From positions 1 through 41,048 of the forward strand of contig JAUMYU010000014.1 of NCBI GenBank assembly GCA_030528485.1: a DNA stretch of 41,048 bases, written 5' to 3'. This document shows, piece by piece, positions 23,681 to 32,434 of this stretch (positions are counted from its first letter, which is position 1; the number at the start of each line of letters is the position of its first letter). Below the pieces are notes generated by a model. The model was not told where the DNA came from, did no database searches, and saw only the letters and a program-made list of their open reading frames with translations. A program made the translations under genes and the position numbers. Source of the DNA: Comamonadaceae bacterium (GTDB lineage: Bacteria > Pseudomonadota > Gammaproteobacteria > Burkholderiales > Burkholderiaceae_C).

Positions 23681-25723
23681 GTGACCTCCGCCAACCCGCT
23701 GCTCTCCATCACCGATCTCCCCGCTTTCGATCAAATCCGCCCCGAACACGTTGGCCCCGCCATCGCCGCCCTGCTGGCCGATGCCGACGCCGCCTTGAGC
23801 ACCGTCACCGCGCCCGACTTCCCTGCCGACTGGCAGGCCCTCTCCAAAGTGCTGGATGTCGCCACCGAGCGGCTCTCCAAATCCTGGGGCGTCATCAACC
23901 ACCTCAGCGCCGTGGCCGACAGCCCCGAGCTGCGCCAGGCCCATAACGAAGCCCTGCCCCTGGTCACCGCGTTCTGGACGCGCCTGGGCGCCAGCGAAGC
24001 CCTGTTCGCCAAGTACCAGCAAATCGACCCCGCCAGCCTGAACGCCGAACAGCGCCGCGCCCTCGAACTGGCCCTGCGCGGCTTCGTGCTCTCCGGCGCG
24101 CAACTGCAAGGCGCCCAGCGCGAACGCTTTGCCCAAATCCAGGAGCGCCTGGCCGCCCTGCAACAAAAATTCAGCGAAAACGTGCTGGACGCCACCGACG
24201 CCTACCACTACGACGCCAGCGCCCAAGAAGTGCGCGGCCTGCCCGAAGACGTGCTGCAAGCCACCGCCACCACCGCCCAGGCCGCTGGCGTAGCCGGGCG
24301 CCACCGCCTCACCCTCAAAATGCCCGTCTATCTGCCCGTGCTGCAATACGCGCAAGACCGCGCCCTGCGCGAGCGGCTCTTTCATGCCAACGCCATCCGC
24401 GCCTCCGATCTCGCCCCGGCCGAGCAGCAACACCTGGACAACAGCGCCGTCATCGACGAAATCCTGCGCCTGCGCGCGGAAGAAGCCCAGCTTCTGGGCT
24501 ACCCCGATTACGCCGAGCTTTCCCTCGCCCCCAAAATGGCCGACTCCGGCGCCCAGGTCGTGGACTTTCTGCGCGACCTCGCCCGCCGCGCGCGCCCCTA
24601 CGCAGAAAAAGACGCCGCCGACCTGCGCGCCTACGCCCGCGAGCATTTGCAACTGGACGATCCCCAGCCCTGGGACTGGACCTTCATCTCCGAAAAGCTC
24701 AAAGAAGCCCGCTACAGCTTCAGCGATCAGGAGATCAAGCCCTACTTCCAGGCCCCCAAAGTCATCGAAGGGCTGTTTGCCATCGTGCAAAAGCTCTTCA
24801 ACGTCACCATCCTGCCCGATCAAACCCCCGTCTGGCACCCCGCCGTCCAGTTCTTCCGCATCGAGCGCGACGCTCAACTCATCGGCCAGTTCTACCTCGA
24901 CCAGCCCGCCCGAGCCGGCAAGCGCGGCGGCGCCTGGATGGACGACATGCGCGGGCGCTGGCTACGCCCCGACACCGGCCAATTGCAAACCCCGGTGGCC
25001 TACCTCGTCTGCAACTTTGCCGCAGGCGCCGACGGCCAGCCCGCCCTGCTCACACACGACGACGTCATCACCCTCTTTCACGAATTCGGCCACGGCCTGC
25101 ACCACATGCTCACCCAGGTCAACGAGCGCGACGTCTCCGGCATCAGCGGCGTGGAGTGGGACGCCGTCGAACTGCCCAGCCAGTTCATGGAAAACTTCTG
25201 CTGGGAATGGCCCGTGCTGCAAGACATGACTGCCCACATCGAAACCGGCGAGCCGCTGCCGCGCGCGCTCTACGACAAGATGCTGGCTGCCAAAAACTAC
25301 CAAAGCGGCATGCAAACCCTGCGCCAGGTCGAATTCGCGCTGTTCGACATGCTGTTGCACCAGGCGCCAGAGCCTCAGGTGCTGCCCCTGCTGGCGCAAG
25401 TGCGCGCCGAAGTCAGCGTGCTGCCCGCTGCACCCTACAGCCGCACGCCCCACGCCTTCTCCCACATCTTTGCAGGCGGCTACGCCGCAGGCTATTACAG
25501 CTACAAATGGGCCGAAGTCCTCAGCGCCGACGCCTACGCCGCCTTTGAAGAAGAAGCCCCCGAACCCGGCCGCCCCAGCCCCCAAACCGGCCTGCGTTAC
25601 CTGCAATCCATCCTCGAAGCCGGCGGCAGCCGCCCCGCCATGGAATCCTTCAAAGCCTTCCGCGGCCGGGAGCCCGAACTCGACGCCCTACTGCGCCATC
25701 AAGGCATGGCCGAGCCCGCTTGA
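23681..25723 (+). CDS. prlC: Oligopeptidase A (M3 metallopeptidase)
   Basis: Cytosolic zinc endopeptidase that degrades short peptides, including cleaved signal peptides. The 680-residue product matches the family. The zinc motif HEFGH is at residues 467-471 (THDDVITLFHEFGHGLHHML), with the third-ligand region GVEWDAVELPSQFMENF about 25 residues later and the C-terminal HIFAGGYAAGYYSYKWAEVL signature. The start is a GTG at 23681 preceded by AAAGG; the frame is open upstream to 23582 but that part is not conserved. It could also be labelled opdA; its relation to dipeptidyl carboxypeptidase (dcp) is close but the length and GVEWDAVELPSQ pattern favour oligopeptidase A. Confidence 0.93.
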   Translation: MTSANPLLSITDLPAFDQIRPEHVGPAIAALLADADAALSTVTAPDFPADWQALSKVLDVATERLSKSWGVINHLSAVADSPELRQAHNEALPLVTAFWTRLGASEALFAKYQQIDPASLNAEQRRALELALRGFVLSGAQLQGAQRERFAQIQERLAALQQKFSENVLDATDAYHYDASAQEVRGLPEDVLQATATTAQAAGVAGRHRLTLKMPVYLPVLQYAQDRALRERLFHANAIRASDLAPAEQQHLDNSAVIDEILRLRAEEAQLLGYPDYAELSLAPKMADSGAQVVDFLRDLARRARPYAEKDAADLRAYAREHLQLDDPQPWDWTFISEKLKEARYSFSDQEIKPYFQAPKVIEGLFAIVQKLFNVTILPDQTPVWHPAVQFFRIERDAQLIGQFYLDQPARAGKRGGAWMDDMRGRWLRPDTGQLQTPVAYLVCNFAAGADGQPALLTHDDVITLFHEFGHGLHHMLTQVNERDVSGISGVEWDAVELPSQFMENFCWEWPVLQDMTAHIETGEPLPRALYDKMLAAKNYQSGMQTLRQVEFALFDMLLHQAPEPQVLPLLAQVRAEVSVLPAAPYSRTPHAFSHIFAGGYAAGYYSYKWAEVLSADAYAAFEEEAPEPGRPSPQTGLRYLQSILEAGGSRPAMESFKAFRGREPELDALLRHQGMAEPA

Positions 25724-25775
25724 GCCACATTAACAGCCTGCTTATTACTTATTGGCCATTTCCCATTGGAGATTG

Positions 25776-25800
25776 CCTGCCTTCAACATCGGCAGGTTTT
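25776..25800 (+). terminator. prlC terminator
   Basis: CCTGCC, nine-base loop, GGCAGG, then TTTT; 53 bases past the prlC stop. Confidence 0.65.
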
Positions 25801-25826
25801 GAAAAAGGGCATTGAAAAGGGCCTTA

Positions 25827-25862
25827 AAAAAGGGACTGGAGTTGGCACTCCAGTCCCTTTTT
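25827..25862. terminator. Strong bidirectional terminator between prlC and the glutaredoxin-like gene
   Basis: Perfect 16-bp stem (AAAAAGGGACTGGAGT / complement) with a 4-base loop TGGC; A and T tracts on both sides let it serve both convergent genes. Confidence 0.92.
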
Positions 25863-25900
25863 GTTTTTCAAGCCATCGGGCTCGTTTTTGAAAACAGTTT

Positions 25901-26515
25901 TCAAAAACGAATACCCGTCGGATTGGAAGAATCCAAATTCGGCACATCAGGCAGCCCATCCGCCGATGCAGGCACAGCCTCCTTCTGAGCTTGCTTTTGC
26001 AAAACAGCCAATGGCTCCGCCTTCGGCGCTTGATATCCCTCTGGCAACAACGAAGTCACCGGATAACCCGCTGCGTTCAAATATTGCTCCCATTGCGACT
26101 CATTGAACCCACGCAGGGCTTGCCGTCCAATTGTCAAATGCGGCAAAGAGGCAATCCCTTTCCCCTCCAAGACATGTTGGTCTTCTGCTGTAGTAATCGT
26201 GTACTCCTTGAAAGGAATTCCTCTTTGGCTCAGCACCTTCCGCCCTTGTGCGCAAGGCGCGCAATCGGTCGAAGAAAACAAAACCACAGGGTAGCGCCGC
26301 ACCGCTTTTTGCAATGCTTCAGGGAAGCCGGCATCCGCCAATGAAGCATCTTTCTCCTTTTTCACTAAAGCCGCGCCAGGCGTTAAAGCCCGGTCCGAAT
26401 ACATGACGGTGCCCGATGCCGTTTTGCTACGATAAACTTCCTGCGCCATCGCCTGTGAAAAAAATGCAGTGCAAACCATGCCCAAGCATGCTGAAAAGAC
26501 GCTTGAATTTCTCAT
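25901..26515 (-). CDS. Exported glutaredoxin-like protein with DUF4124-type N-terminus
   Basis: A 204-residue secreted/periplasmic thiol protein. The signal peptide ends near QAMAQ (residue 25). A short DUF4124-like segment follows (VYRSKTASGTVMYSDRAL), then a glutaredoxin-like fold: PVVLFSSTDCAPCAQG with the redox pair Cys85-Ala-Pro-Cys88, and SLPHLTIG carrying the cis-proline. The C-terminal 50 residues are a Lys/Ala/Pro-rich tail. GGAGGAG precedes the ATG at 26515, so the longer frame from 26563 is rejected. Last gene of a probable three-gene unit with the small membrane protein and the MFS gene. The substrate is unknown. Confidence 0.8.
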   Translation of the reverse strand: MRNSSVFSACLGMVCTAFFSQAMAQEVYRSKTASGTVMYSDRALTPGAALVKKEKDASLADAGFPEALQKAVRRYPVVLFSSTDCAPCAQGRKVLSQRGIPFKEYTITTAEDQHVLEGKGIASLPHLTIGRQALRGFNESQWEQYLNAAGYPVTSLLPEGYQAPKAEPLAVLQKQAQKEAVPASADGLPDVPNLDSSNPTGIRF

Positions 26516-26534
26516 ACCCACTCCTCCAAAAAGA

Positions 26535-26669
26535 TTAAAAACACGCCCACAACTGCTCCGCAAACCGGAGCATCAAATCCCGATCGACATAAAGCCCGAA
26601 AACCAATAACAGCAAAACAAAGACCGCAGCACCCACACCCCATTTCTTCAGCAATTTTTTATCCATCAT
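26535..26669 (-). CDS. Small single-span membrane protein, 44 residues (unannotated-size ORF)
   Basis: Begins MMDKKLLKKWGVGAAV and has one clear hydrophobic span (VFVLLLLVFGLYV) followed by DRDLMLRFAEQLWACF and a TAA stop. The basic N-terminus suggests N-in topology. GGAGGGAAGC lies directly ahead of the ATG, a strong ribosome binding site. It sits 15 bases after the MFS stop and 19 bases before the glutaredoxin-like start, on the same strand, which argues for real translation within that operon. The second ATG (26666) is an alternative start. Family not recognised. Confidence 0.7.
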   Translation of the reverse strand: MMDKKLLKKWGVGAAVFVLLLLVFGLYVDRDLMLRFAEQLWACF

Positions 26670-26684
26670 GCTTCCCTCCACCGC

Positions 26685-27911
26685 TCAAGCAGCCTGAATC
26701 CGAGAAACTCTGTGCACGGGTTTTTCATCAATCGGCAAGTTCATCAAGGTGGCAAACACTCCCAACGCAATCGCAATATACCAGACCACATCGTAACTGC
26801 CCGTAGAGTCATAGAGGTAACCGCCCAGCCAAACCCCCAAAAAGCTGCCAATCTGATGGCTTAGAAAAACAATCCCCGCCAGCATCGACAAATGCCGCAC
26901 TCCAAACATCTGCGCCACAATCGCATTGGTGGGCGGCACTGTGGATAGCCAAAGCATCCCCATCACTGCCGAAAAAATATAAACGCTGGCCGAGCTGATC
27001 GGCACCATCAAAAATATGCCAATCACAACCGCGCGCGCACTGTAAATAAACGCCAAAATTTTACGGCGGGCAATCGTTTGCCCCAGCCAGCCCGCAATGT
27101 AAGACCCCACCACATTAAAAAGGCCAATCAAGGCCAGCGAATAAGTGGCCACATGCGCAGGCATTTGCATGTCTTTCAAATAGCTTGGCATATGCACCCC
27201 AATAAACACCACTTGAAAGCCGCATACAAAATATCCGGCCGTCAGCATCAAAAAACTGCGATATGTAAACGCCTCATGCAAAGCCTCTTTCACCGTTTGC
27301 TCCTGCCCACCGAAAAGTGCCGATGATTTTCTGGAATGCACACCCGGCTCACGCAATCCCAGCGCCAGGGGAATAATCGCCAAAACCACCATGGCCAAAA
27401 CCACCAGCGCATCTTGCCAGCCCAGCACATCAATCAGTTTTCCCTCTACAGGCAACATGAGAAACTGGCCAAAAGAACCTGCTGCAGCCGTCACGCCCAT
27501 CGCCCAGGATCGTTTCTCCACAGCAATTTGACGGCCGATCACCCCATAAATCACGGCATACGTCGTGCACGATTGCGCCAACCCCAACAGCACACCCGCG
27601 AACAGAGAAAAAAGCAAAGGAGTGGGCGCATAGGCCATCCCCCATAACCCCACCCCATAACTCAGCGCACCCACGCACAAAACACGAAAAGCGCCATAAC
27701 GATCTGCGGCCATACCAGCCAAAACGCCAAAAAATCCCCAAGCCAAATTCTGGATAGCCAGTGCAATGGAAAAATCCTGGCGCGACCAATCCATTTCCAT
27801 GGTGATAGGCAACAGCCACAAGCCAAAACCGTGACGCACCCCCATAGACAGAGTGACAACCATTGCGCCACAGAGCAAGACCTGTGTTATCGATAAACGT
27901 CGATCCATCAT
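26685..27911 (-). CDS. MFS transporter, monocarboxylate/oxalate-formate antiporter-like
   Basis: A 408-residue, 12-span major facilitator. The sequence MEMDWSRQDFSIALAIQNLAW, then GVLAGMAADRYGAFRVL (motif A region between spans 2 and 3), and the C-half RHLSMLAGIVFLSHQIGSFLG are typical of the MCT/OFA-like group (COG2223); the solute is not predictable. The start is 27911 (or the adjacent ATG at 27908). An upstream ATG at 27971 lies inside the preceding gene's terminator and is rejected. Followed within 20 bases by the small membrane protein and then the glutaredoxin-like gene. Confidence 0.82.
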   Translation of the reverse strand: MMDRRLSITQVLLCGAMVVTLSMGVRHGFGLWLLPITMEMDWSRQDFSIALAIQNLAWGFFGVLAGMAADRYGAFRVLCVGALSYGVGLWGMAYAPTPLLFSLFAGVLLGLAQSCTTYAVIYGVIGRQIAVEKRSWAMGVTAAAGSFGQFLMLPVEGKLIDVLGWQDALVVLAMVVLAIIPLALGLREPGVHSRKSSALFGGQEQTVKEALHEAFTYRSFLMLTAGYFVCGFQVVFIGVHMPSYLKDMQMPAHVATYSLALIGLFNVVGSYIAGWLGQTIARRKILAFIYSARAVVIGIFLMVPISSASVYIFSAVMGMLWLSTVPPTNAIVAQMFGVRHLSMLAGIVFLSHQIGSFLGVWLGGYLYDSTGSYDVVWYIAIALGVFATLMNLPIDEKPVHRVSRIQAA

Positions 27912-27937
27912 AATTCCCAAACTACTCTTTCCCAATG

Positions 27938-27969
27938 AAAAAAGCTGCTCGTTTTTCAACAAGCAGCTC
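27938..27969 (-). terminator. Terminator of the Ig-like lipoprotein gene
   Basis: Minus strand: AGCTGCT, loop, AGCAGCT running into TTTTTT; 22 bases past the lipoprotein stop and only 27 bases ahead of the MFS start. Confidence 0.75.
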
Positions 27970-27989
27970 ATTTCAGAAAATTAAGAGCT

Positions 27990-29753
27990 TTATTTTAACT
28001 CGCAGTCCTCAATGCCATCGGGTTGATCAGGCTCAGTAACTCTGACGCGAATCACTTGATTTTTTGTTATGCCTGCTGAAGTAACTCGAATTGTCAGATC
28101 ATACATCTTGTCTTCATATTTTGTTGGCGTTACCTCAGGAGGCTTGCCTTGTTCTCCCGGCTTGCTTTGCCCCTTGGTGCAAGCGAGCAACCAGCGCTTA
28201 ATATCTGTACCTTTCGCGGAAAGCTTCGCTTTTTCCTTGTCAAAAGTCAAGAATTCATGAATTTTTCTTTCTTCCGAAGACTCTGGAACGGAATCCCATG
28301 TGTAACGACCATCACCACCTGCTCCCGTGAACAGATACACAAAATCAGACCCCACTACGGCTGGCGACTTCAACTCACACACATCAGTCCCGTTCCCACA
28401 TTCCGCAATGTGCGGCGTGAAAGGCGACTCCTCAATGGAAATAACTGCCGATCCCGTTGCAACCTGGTTACTACGCCACGGCGCATATTTATTGGTGCTA
28501 TCCACCACAGCCACCATGAAAGTGTGATCTTTCACCAAGCGAGTAGGCACGCCACTGATCACGCCATTGGGTTTCAAAGTCAAACCATCCGGCAACGTGC
28601 TGCCATTAATCAGACGCCAGTTATGAGGCGGCAAACCAGATCCGTTCAGGGTAAGCGCCCCCATGAATGGCTGCATGTAATACCCTTTCAATTTCTGATC
28701 TGGAAGAATCGAAAGCGGCGGAATGAAAGAAGGCGGCGGCTCATGCAACGCATACACCACGATGAGATTGCTGACAGGCTCCACAATGCCATTGGACACA
28801 TTGTTATCCGCGCGGTCTGCAATAAACTCAATCAGAATCGGGCCTTCATATTGGCCACTCGTCACGGAGAAAGTCGCCAAACCGTTGATTGTAGAAACAG
28901 CAATCGTCGAACCTGTACCCCCCGAAACGGTTGGACCGACGCCCCTCAATTTCGCCACTCGGCTGGCATCGTTGTAACTGCCCACAATACGCGCATAAAG
29001 GTTATTCACCCCAGCAGGCGGATTAGCAACAGGCTGATCCAGGTCATTCCAGACTTTGACATTCAGCAGCAATTGCGTATTGTTTTGCGAACCCTGGGTA
29101 TGCAAATACCCTACATCACCCGTACTCGTGCTCTCGATATAGTTCACCGAGGGGCTTGTGTTATTTGCCTCCCTGGGGCCTACACGGATCTTCGTCGCCG
29201 CTGTACGCACCTGATTATCCCGAGGGTCGGTATACGAGCACGAAACCGTCGCTTCGCCTGCTGTTGCATCTCTTCCATGGAAATGGAAAGTCGCTATCCC
29301 TCCAAACGAGGGCAGCGCAATCGAGCGGAAAGCACCCGGCACCTTCACTTTCTCCCCATTCCCAACATCCACCTCAACCTGGTGCTCCTCCTTGCCATCC
29401 AGGTAATAAAGCGTTCCCACCTCTATCCCTGCCCCATCCAAGGAGCAGGAAAAAACATTTTCGTCCCCGGAGGATGGAATAAAGCGACCGTCCACCTTCG
29501 CTTCAACCGTCAAAGACGTCGTATAGGGAGAGTTCCTTCCTCTTCCACTGTAGTTCCAAATCACACCCGGCTGGAGTTTTGCCAGATTCAACGGCAGCTC
29601 GGACTTTTCTGCACGCAGAAAAATCTCCGTCTTGGATGTATTCCCGCCGCCTGGGCCACTTCCCCCGCTTCCTCCGCCGCCGCCGCAGGCTGCCATAAGC
29701 GCAACTGCCGGTAATGCAGCAAACATCCAATGAGAAAATACCTTTTTTTTCAC
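27990..29753 (-). CDS. Large lipoprotein with putative Ig-like domain, downstream of pilQ
   Basis: A 587-residue exported lipoprotein: signal sequence, lipobox LMAAC with Cys23, then a Gly-rich tether (CGGGGGSGGSGPGGG). The C-terminal half contains LPDGLTLKPNGVISGVPTRL, the signature of a putative Ig/cadherin-like (He_PIG) repeat. Several scattered Cys pairs (FSCSLDGAG, VSCSYTDP, AECGNGTDVCELK, LACTKGQ, EDCELK) suggest disulfides in the periplasm or on the surface. The start is a GTG at 29753 with AAGGAG upstream. It follows pilQ by 31 bases on the same strand, so it is probably the last gene of the pil operon; a link to type IV pilus or secretin function is inference. Confidence 0.75.
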   Translation of the reverse strand: MKKKVFSHWMFAALPAVALMAACGGGGGSGGSGPGGGNTSKTEIFLRAEKSELPLNLAKLQPGVIWNYSGRGRNSPYTTSLTVEAKVDGRFIPSSGDENVFSCSLDGAGIEVGTLYYLDGKEEHQVEVDVGNGEKVKVPGAFRSIALPSFGGIATFHFHGRDATAGEATVSCSYTDPRDNQVRTAATKIRVGPREANNTSPSVNYIESTSTGDVGYLHTQGSQNNTQLLLNVKVWNDLDQPVANPPAGVNNLYARIVGSYNDASRVAKLRGVGPTVSGGTGSTIAVSTINGLATFSVTSGQYEGPILIEFIADRADNNVSNGIVEPVSNLIVVYALHEPPPSFIPPLSILPDQKLKGYYMQPFMGALTLNGSGLPPHNWRLINGSTLPDGLTLKPNGVISGVPTRLVKDHTFMVAVVDSTNKYAPWRSNQVATGSAVISIEESPFTPHIAECGNGTDVCELKSPAVVGSDFVYLFTGAGGDGRYTWDSVPESSEERKIHEFLTFDKEKAKLSAKGTDIKRWLLACTKGQSKPGEQGKPPEVTPTKYEDKMYDLTIRVTSAGITKNQVIRVRVTEPDQPDGIEDCELK

Positions 29754-29784
29754 CTTCTTACTCCTTAATTTATTCCATGCTGAC

Positions 29785-31893
29785 TTATCGGCGCATCGAA
29801 TTCTGTTCTGTCACAATTTTAGGCGTAATAAACACAAGCAACTCGCTTTTGCTTGCACTACGTTCCTTGCGCTTAAACAAATTCCCTGCAATTGGCAAGT
29901 CTCCCAAGAAAGGCACTTTATTTTCCAAAACTGTTTCATCCAGTTCAAAAATACCGCCAATAACGACTGTCCCGCCATTTTCAACCAGGACTTCCGTATT
30001 CACTCTCCTGGTATCAATAGCACCTTGACCGTGCGCAGAGAGATTATCTTTTTTCACCAATAATTTCAGTATGACGTTACCCTCAGGCGTAATCTGAGGC
30101 GTCACTTCCAGACTGAGGACAGCTTTTCTGAACTCGACTGTTGTACCGCCACTGGGAGAGGAGGTAGCATACGGAAGCTCCGTCCCCTGCTCTATGTAAG
30201 CCTTTACCTGATCGCTGGTTACTACTCGTGGGCTGGAAATCACCCGCCCTTCACCAGTAGATTCCAAAGCCGAAATCTCCAAATTTAAGAACCTGTTAGC
30301 TGCCGAGTTGAAAACGGAAAGCGCAAAGCTCGCCGCACTGGTAGAGCCGATAGCGTTCGCACCGAGATCAAAGAACTGTCCCGCTGCCGTCGTGCCATTT
30401 GCAGCGCCAGAGCCTACGAGCACATTCCCATAGGTGCCACCAAAAACAGCCCGGTTGCCGCCTCCCAAATGATAACCACCATCGCCTCCGCGCTCAGCTC
30501 GCTGATCTGACATGCCCAGCCGAACCCCGAGATTTCTCCCGAAGCTGTCATTGGCCTGGACAATACGCGCCTCAATCAGCACTTGCCTTACAGGAATATC
30601 CCAATCAGCAACGAGTTTCACCACTTCCTCCAATTTGGAGGGCGTATCCGTCACAAAAAGCTGATTGGTGCGTGGCTCCGCAATCGCGGATCCGCGCTCC
30701 GTCAAAAACCGGGCATTTTGAGAACCCTTGTTTCCTTGATCTTGCGTTTGTGTCAACTGCTCTGCGATTTTCTCTGCTCTCGCATAGTTAAGCTGAAAGC
30801 TTTGGGTTCGCAGCGGTTCCAATTTCTCCAAAGCCAAACGCGCCTCGTGATCTTTTTGTCTTCTTTCGTTTAACTCATCTTTAGGAGCAACCCACAAAAC
30901 ATTCCCATTTTTTTCGTAACCCAACTCCTTGGAATTCAAAATAACATCCAGGGCCTGATCCCAAGGAACATCTTGCAAACGAAGTGTCAGCGATCCGTTT
31001 ACGGAGTCCGCAACAACAATATTGAAATTGGTAAAATCCGCTATTACCGAAAGAAGCGATCTGATATCAACATTTTGAAAGTTCAAAGAAAGCTTTTCAC
31101 CAGAAAAGCCAACTCCGGGCGTCAACTTCCCTGGATCAGGAATAACTTTATGCACTTCCAGGACATATTGATTACCGACCTGGTAAGAGCTTTGACTCCA
31201 TTCACCCTCAACTTCAATTTCAACAACAGTCGATTTATTCGTTTGTTTTGGCCGAATATATTTTACAGGCGTACCAAAATCAGCCACATCCAAATAATTT
31301 TTAAAACTATCCGAGAGCGATACATTGGGTATTTCAAGAATAATTCTTTTACCTTCTTGGCGGACATCGACACCCACGCTATCGTTGGGCAAGTCCAACA
31401 GTACCCGCCCAACGCCATTCATGCCACGCCGGAAATCGATTTTTTCTATTGCGGCCGCTCGTGATGGAGAGCTTGACTTCACAGCTCCCGCTGAGTAATG
31501 GACAGACGGCGCATCACCGAGCTGCACCGTCACTATATTTCCAGACTTATGGATTTGATAAGAGCCGATTTCCCGCAAACTCAAGACAACCCTAGAGCGA
31601 TCCCCGGCCTCAACCGCATTAATCGATCGCAAATTCCCTTGATTTACCTCAACATGCTTGCGACCAGCAACAACCCCAACCCCGGGAAAATCCAAGGAAA
31701 TTCGTGCAGGGGACTGCACCAGAAATGCCACGGGATCAAAATCAATTGGCTCATTCAGCTCAATTTGAACGACCTCGCGCCCATTCTGGTGCATTCCATT
31801 GATAGAAACAATATCTGCTGCCCATGAAGCAACACTAAAACACGAAAAAAATCCCAAAAATATGGAATTCGCAAGCAAAGAACGCTGTTTCAT
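29785..31893 (-). CDS. pilQ: Type IV pilus secretin PilQ
   Basis: Outer-membrane secretin through which type IV pili are extruded. 702 residues with signal peptide (ending SVASWAAD). Two AMIN domains follow (about 30-115 and 150-235; VVQIELNEPIDFDPVAFLVQ, RVLLDLPNDSVGVDVRQEG). Next is an STN/N0 domain (LSLNFQNVDIRSLLSVIADF, QDVPWDQALDVILNSKEL) and an N1/NolW region (RTQSFQLNYARAEKIAEQL). The secretin core has RQVLIEARIVQANDSFGRNL and ends VPFLGDLPIAGNLFKRKE and ELLVFITPKIV. The ATG at 31893 has AAGGAG upstream. GC is markedly lower than in the housekeeping genes around. Confidence 0.96.
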   Translation of the reverse strand: MKQRSLLANSIFLGFFSCFSVASWAADIVSINGMHQNGREVVQIELNEPIDFDPVAFLVQSPARISLDFPGVGVVAGRKHVEVNQGNLRSINAVEAGDRSRVVLSLREIGSYQIHKSGNIVTVQLGDAPSVHYSAGAVKSSSPSRAAAIEKIDFRRGMNGVGRVLLDLPNDSVGVDVRQEGKRIILEIPNVSLSDSFKNYLDVADFGTPVKYIRPKQTNKSTVVEIEVEGEWSQSSYQVGNQYVLEVHKVIPDPGKLTPGVGFSGEKLSLNFQNVDIRSLLSVIADFTNFNIVVADSVNGSLTLRLQDVPWDQALDVILNSKELGYEKNGNVLWVAPKDELNERRQKDHEARLALEKLEPLRTQSFQLNYARAEKIAEQLTQTQDQGNKGSQNARFLTERGSAIAEPRTNQLFVTDTPSKLEEVVKLVADWDIPVRQVLIEARIVQANDSFGRNLGVRLGMSDQRAERGGDGGYHLGGGNRAVFGGTYGNVLVGSGAANGTTAAGQFFDLGANAIGSTSAASFALSVFNSAANRFLNLEISALESTGEGRVISSPRVVTSDQVKAYIEQGTELPYATSSPSGGTTVEFRKAVLSLEVTPQITPEGNVILKLLVKKDNLSAHGQGAIDTRRVNTEVLVENGGTVVIGGIFELDETVLENKVPFLGDLPIAGNLFKRKERSASKSELLVFITPKIVTEQNSMRR

Positions 31894-31906
31894 CTTGTAA
31901 TCTCCT

Positions 31907-32434
31907 TCACTCTTGCAGCTCAAGCACCGTCGAACGTTCCACCCATTCACCAGTGGCATCTTGCACCACTTCCGTTAAATCAATGCGAGTCTCCAAAATT
32001 TTCTCAATCTTCCCAAAATTTTGACCAATGTAATTTCCCGCCACTACTTGATAAAGATGCCTATCCACTTCAAGCACGGCCGTTGGGCGACCCGATTTCT
32101 CCAAAAATCCTACCATCTTTATGGTATCAATTGGATAGGCCTCCAAGGGCTCCCTGCGCCGCTTATCATGGATATCCATTAAGTTAGCGCCCCCTTTCTT
32201 GGCATCCGCAAATACCCTGGCAAGCTTTTCGAAGGCGAAAGGATCCTCTGCACTCCCCCTCTCATACGAAAGCGGATAAAAAACACCGGGTTCTTGCAAT
32301 GGCGCAATTTTGGGAATCGCCTTGCTTTTTTCCTGAGCCATCCAAGCTGCAACTTCGTCCTGCCGGGAACTCATGCAACCGAGCAAATTGGCACACACTC
32401 CAAAGAGCACAAAAAATCTAATTCCATTTCTCAT
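31907..32434 (-). CDS. pilP: Type IV pilus assembly lipoprotein PilP
   Basis: Inner-membrane-anchored lipoprotein that joins the PilNO alignment subcomplex to PilQ. 175 residues, lipobox NLLGC with Cys20, a Pro-rich periplasmic linker, and the PilP beta domain (PIDTIKMVGFLEKSGRPTAV, VAGNYIGQNFGKIEKI). The start overlaps the pilO stop (ATGA), and pilQ begins 13 bases later. Confidence 0.94.
   Translation of the reverse strand: MRNGIRFFVLFGVCANLLGCMSSRQDEVAAWMAQEKSKAIPKIAPLQEPGVFYPLSYERGSAEDPFAFEKLARVFADAKKGGANLMDIHDKRRREPLEAYPIDTIKMVGFLEKSGRPTAVLEVDRHLYQVVAGNYIGQNFGKIEKILETRIDLTEVVQDATGEWVERSTVLELQE

Noticed and set aside
27912-27971. Earlier start for the MFS transporter at 27971
   Set aside because: The extra codons coincide with the upstream gene's terminator hairpin.
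28149-29714. 521-codon plus-strand frame opposite the Ig-like lipoprotein gene
   Set aside because: No motifs, no ribosome binding site; the minus-strand gene has a lipobox, an Ig-like signature and a good ribosome binding site.
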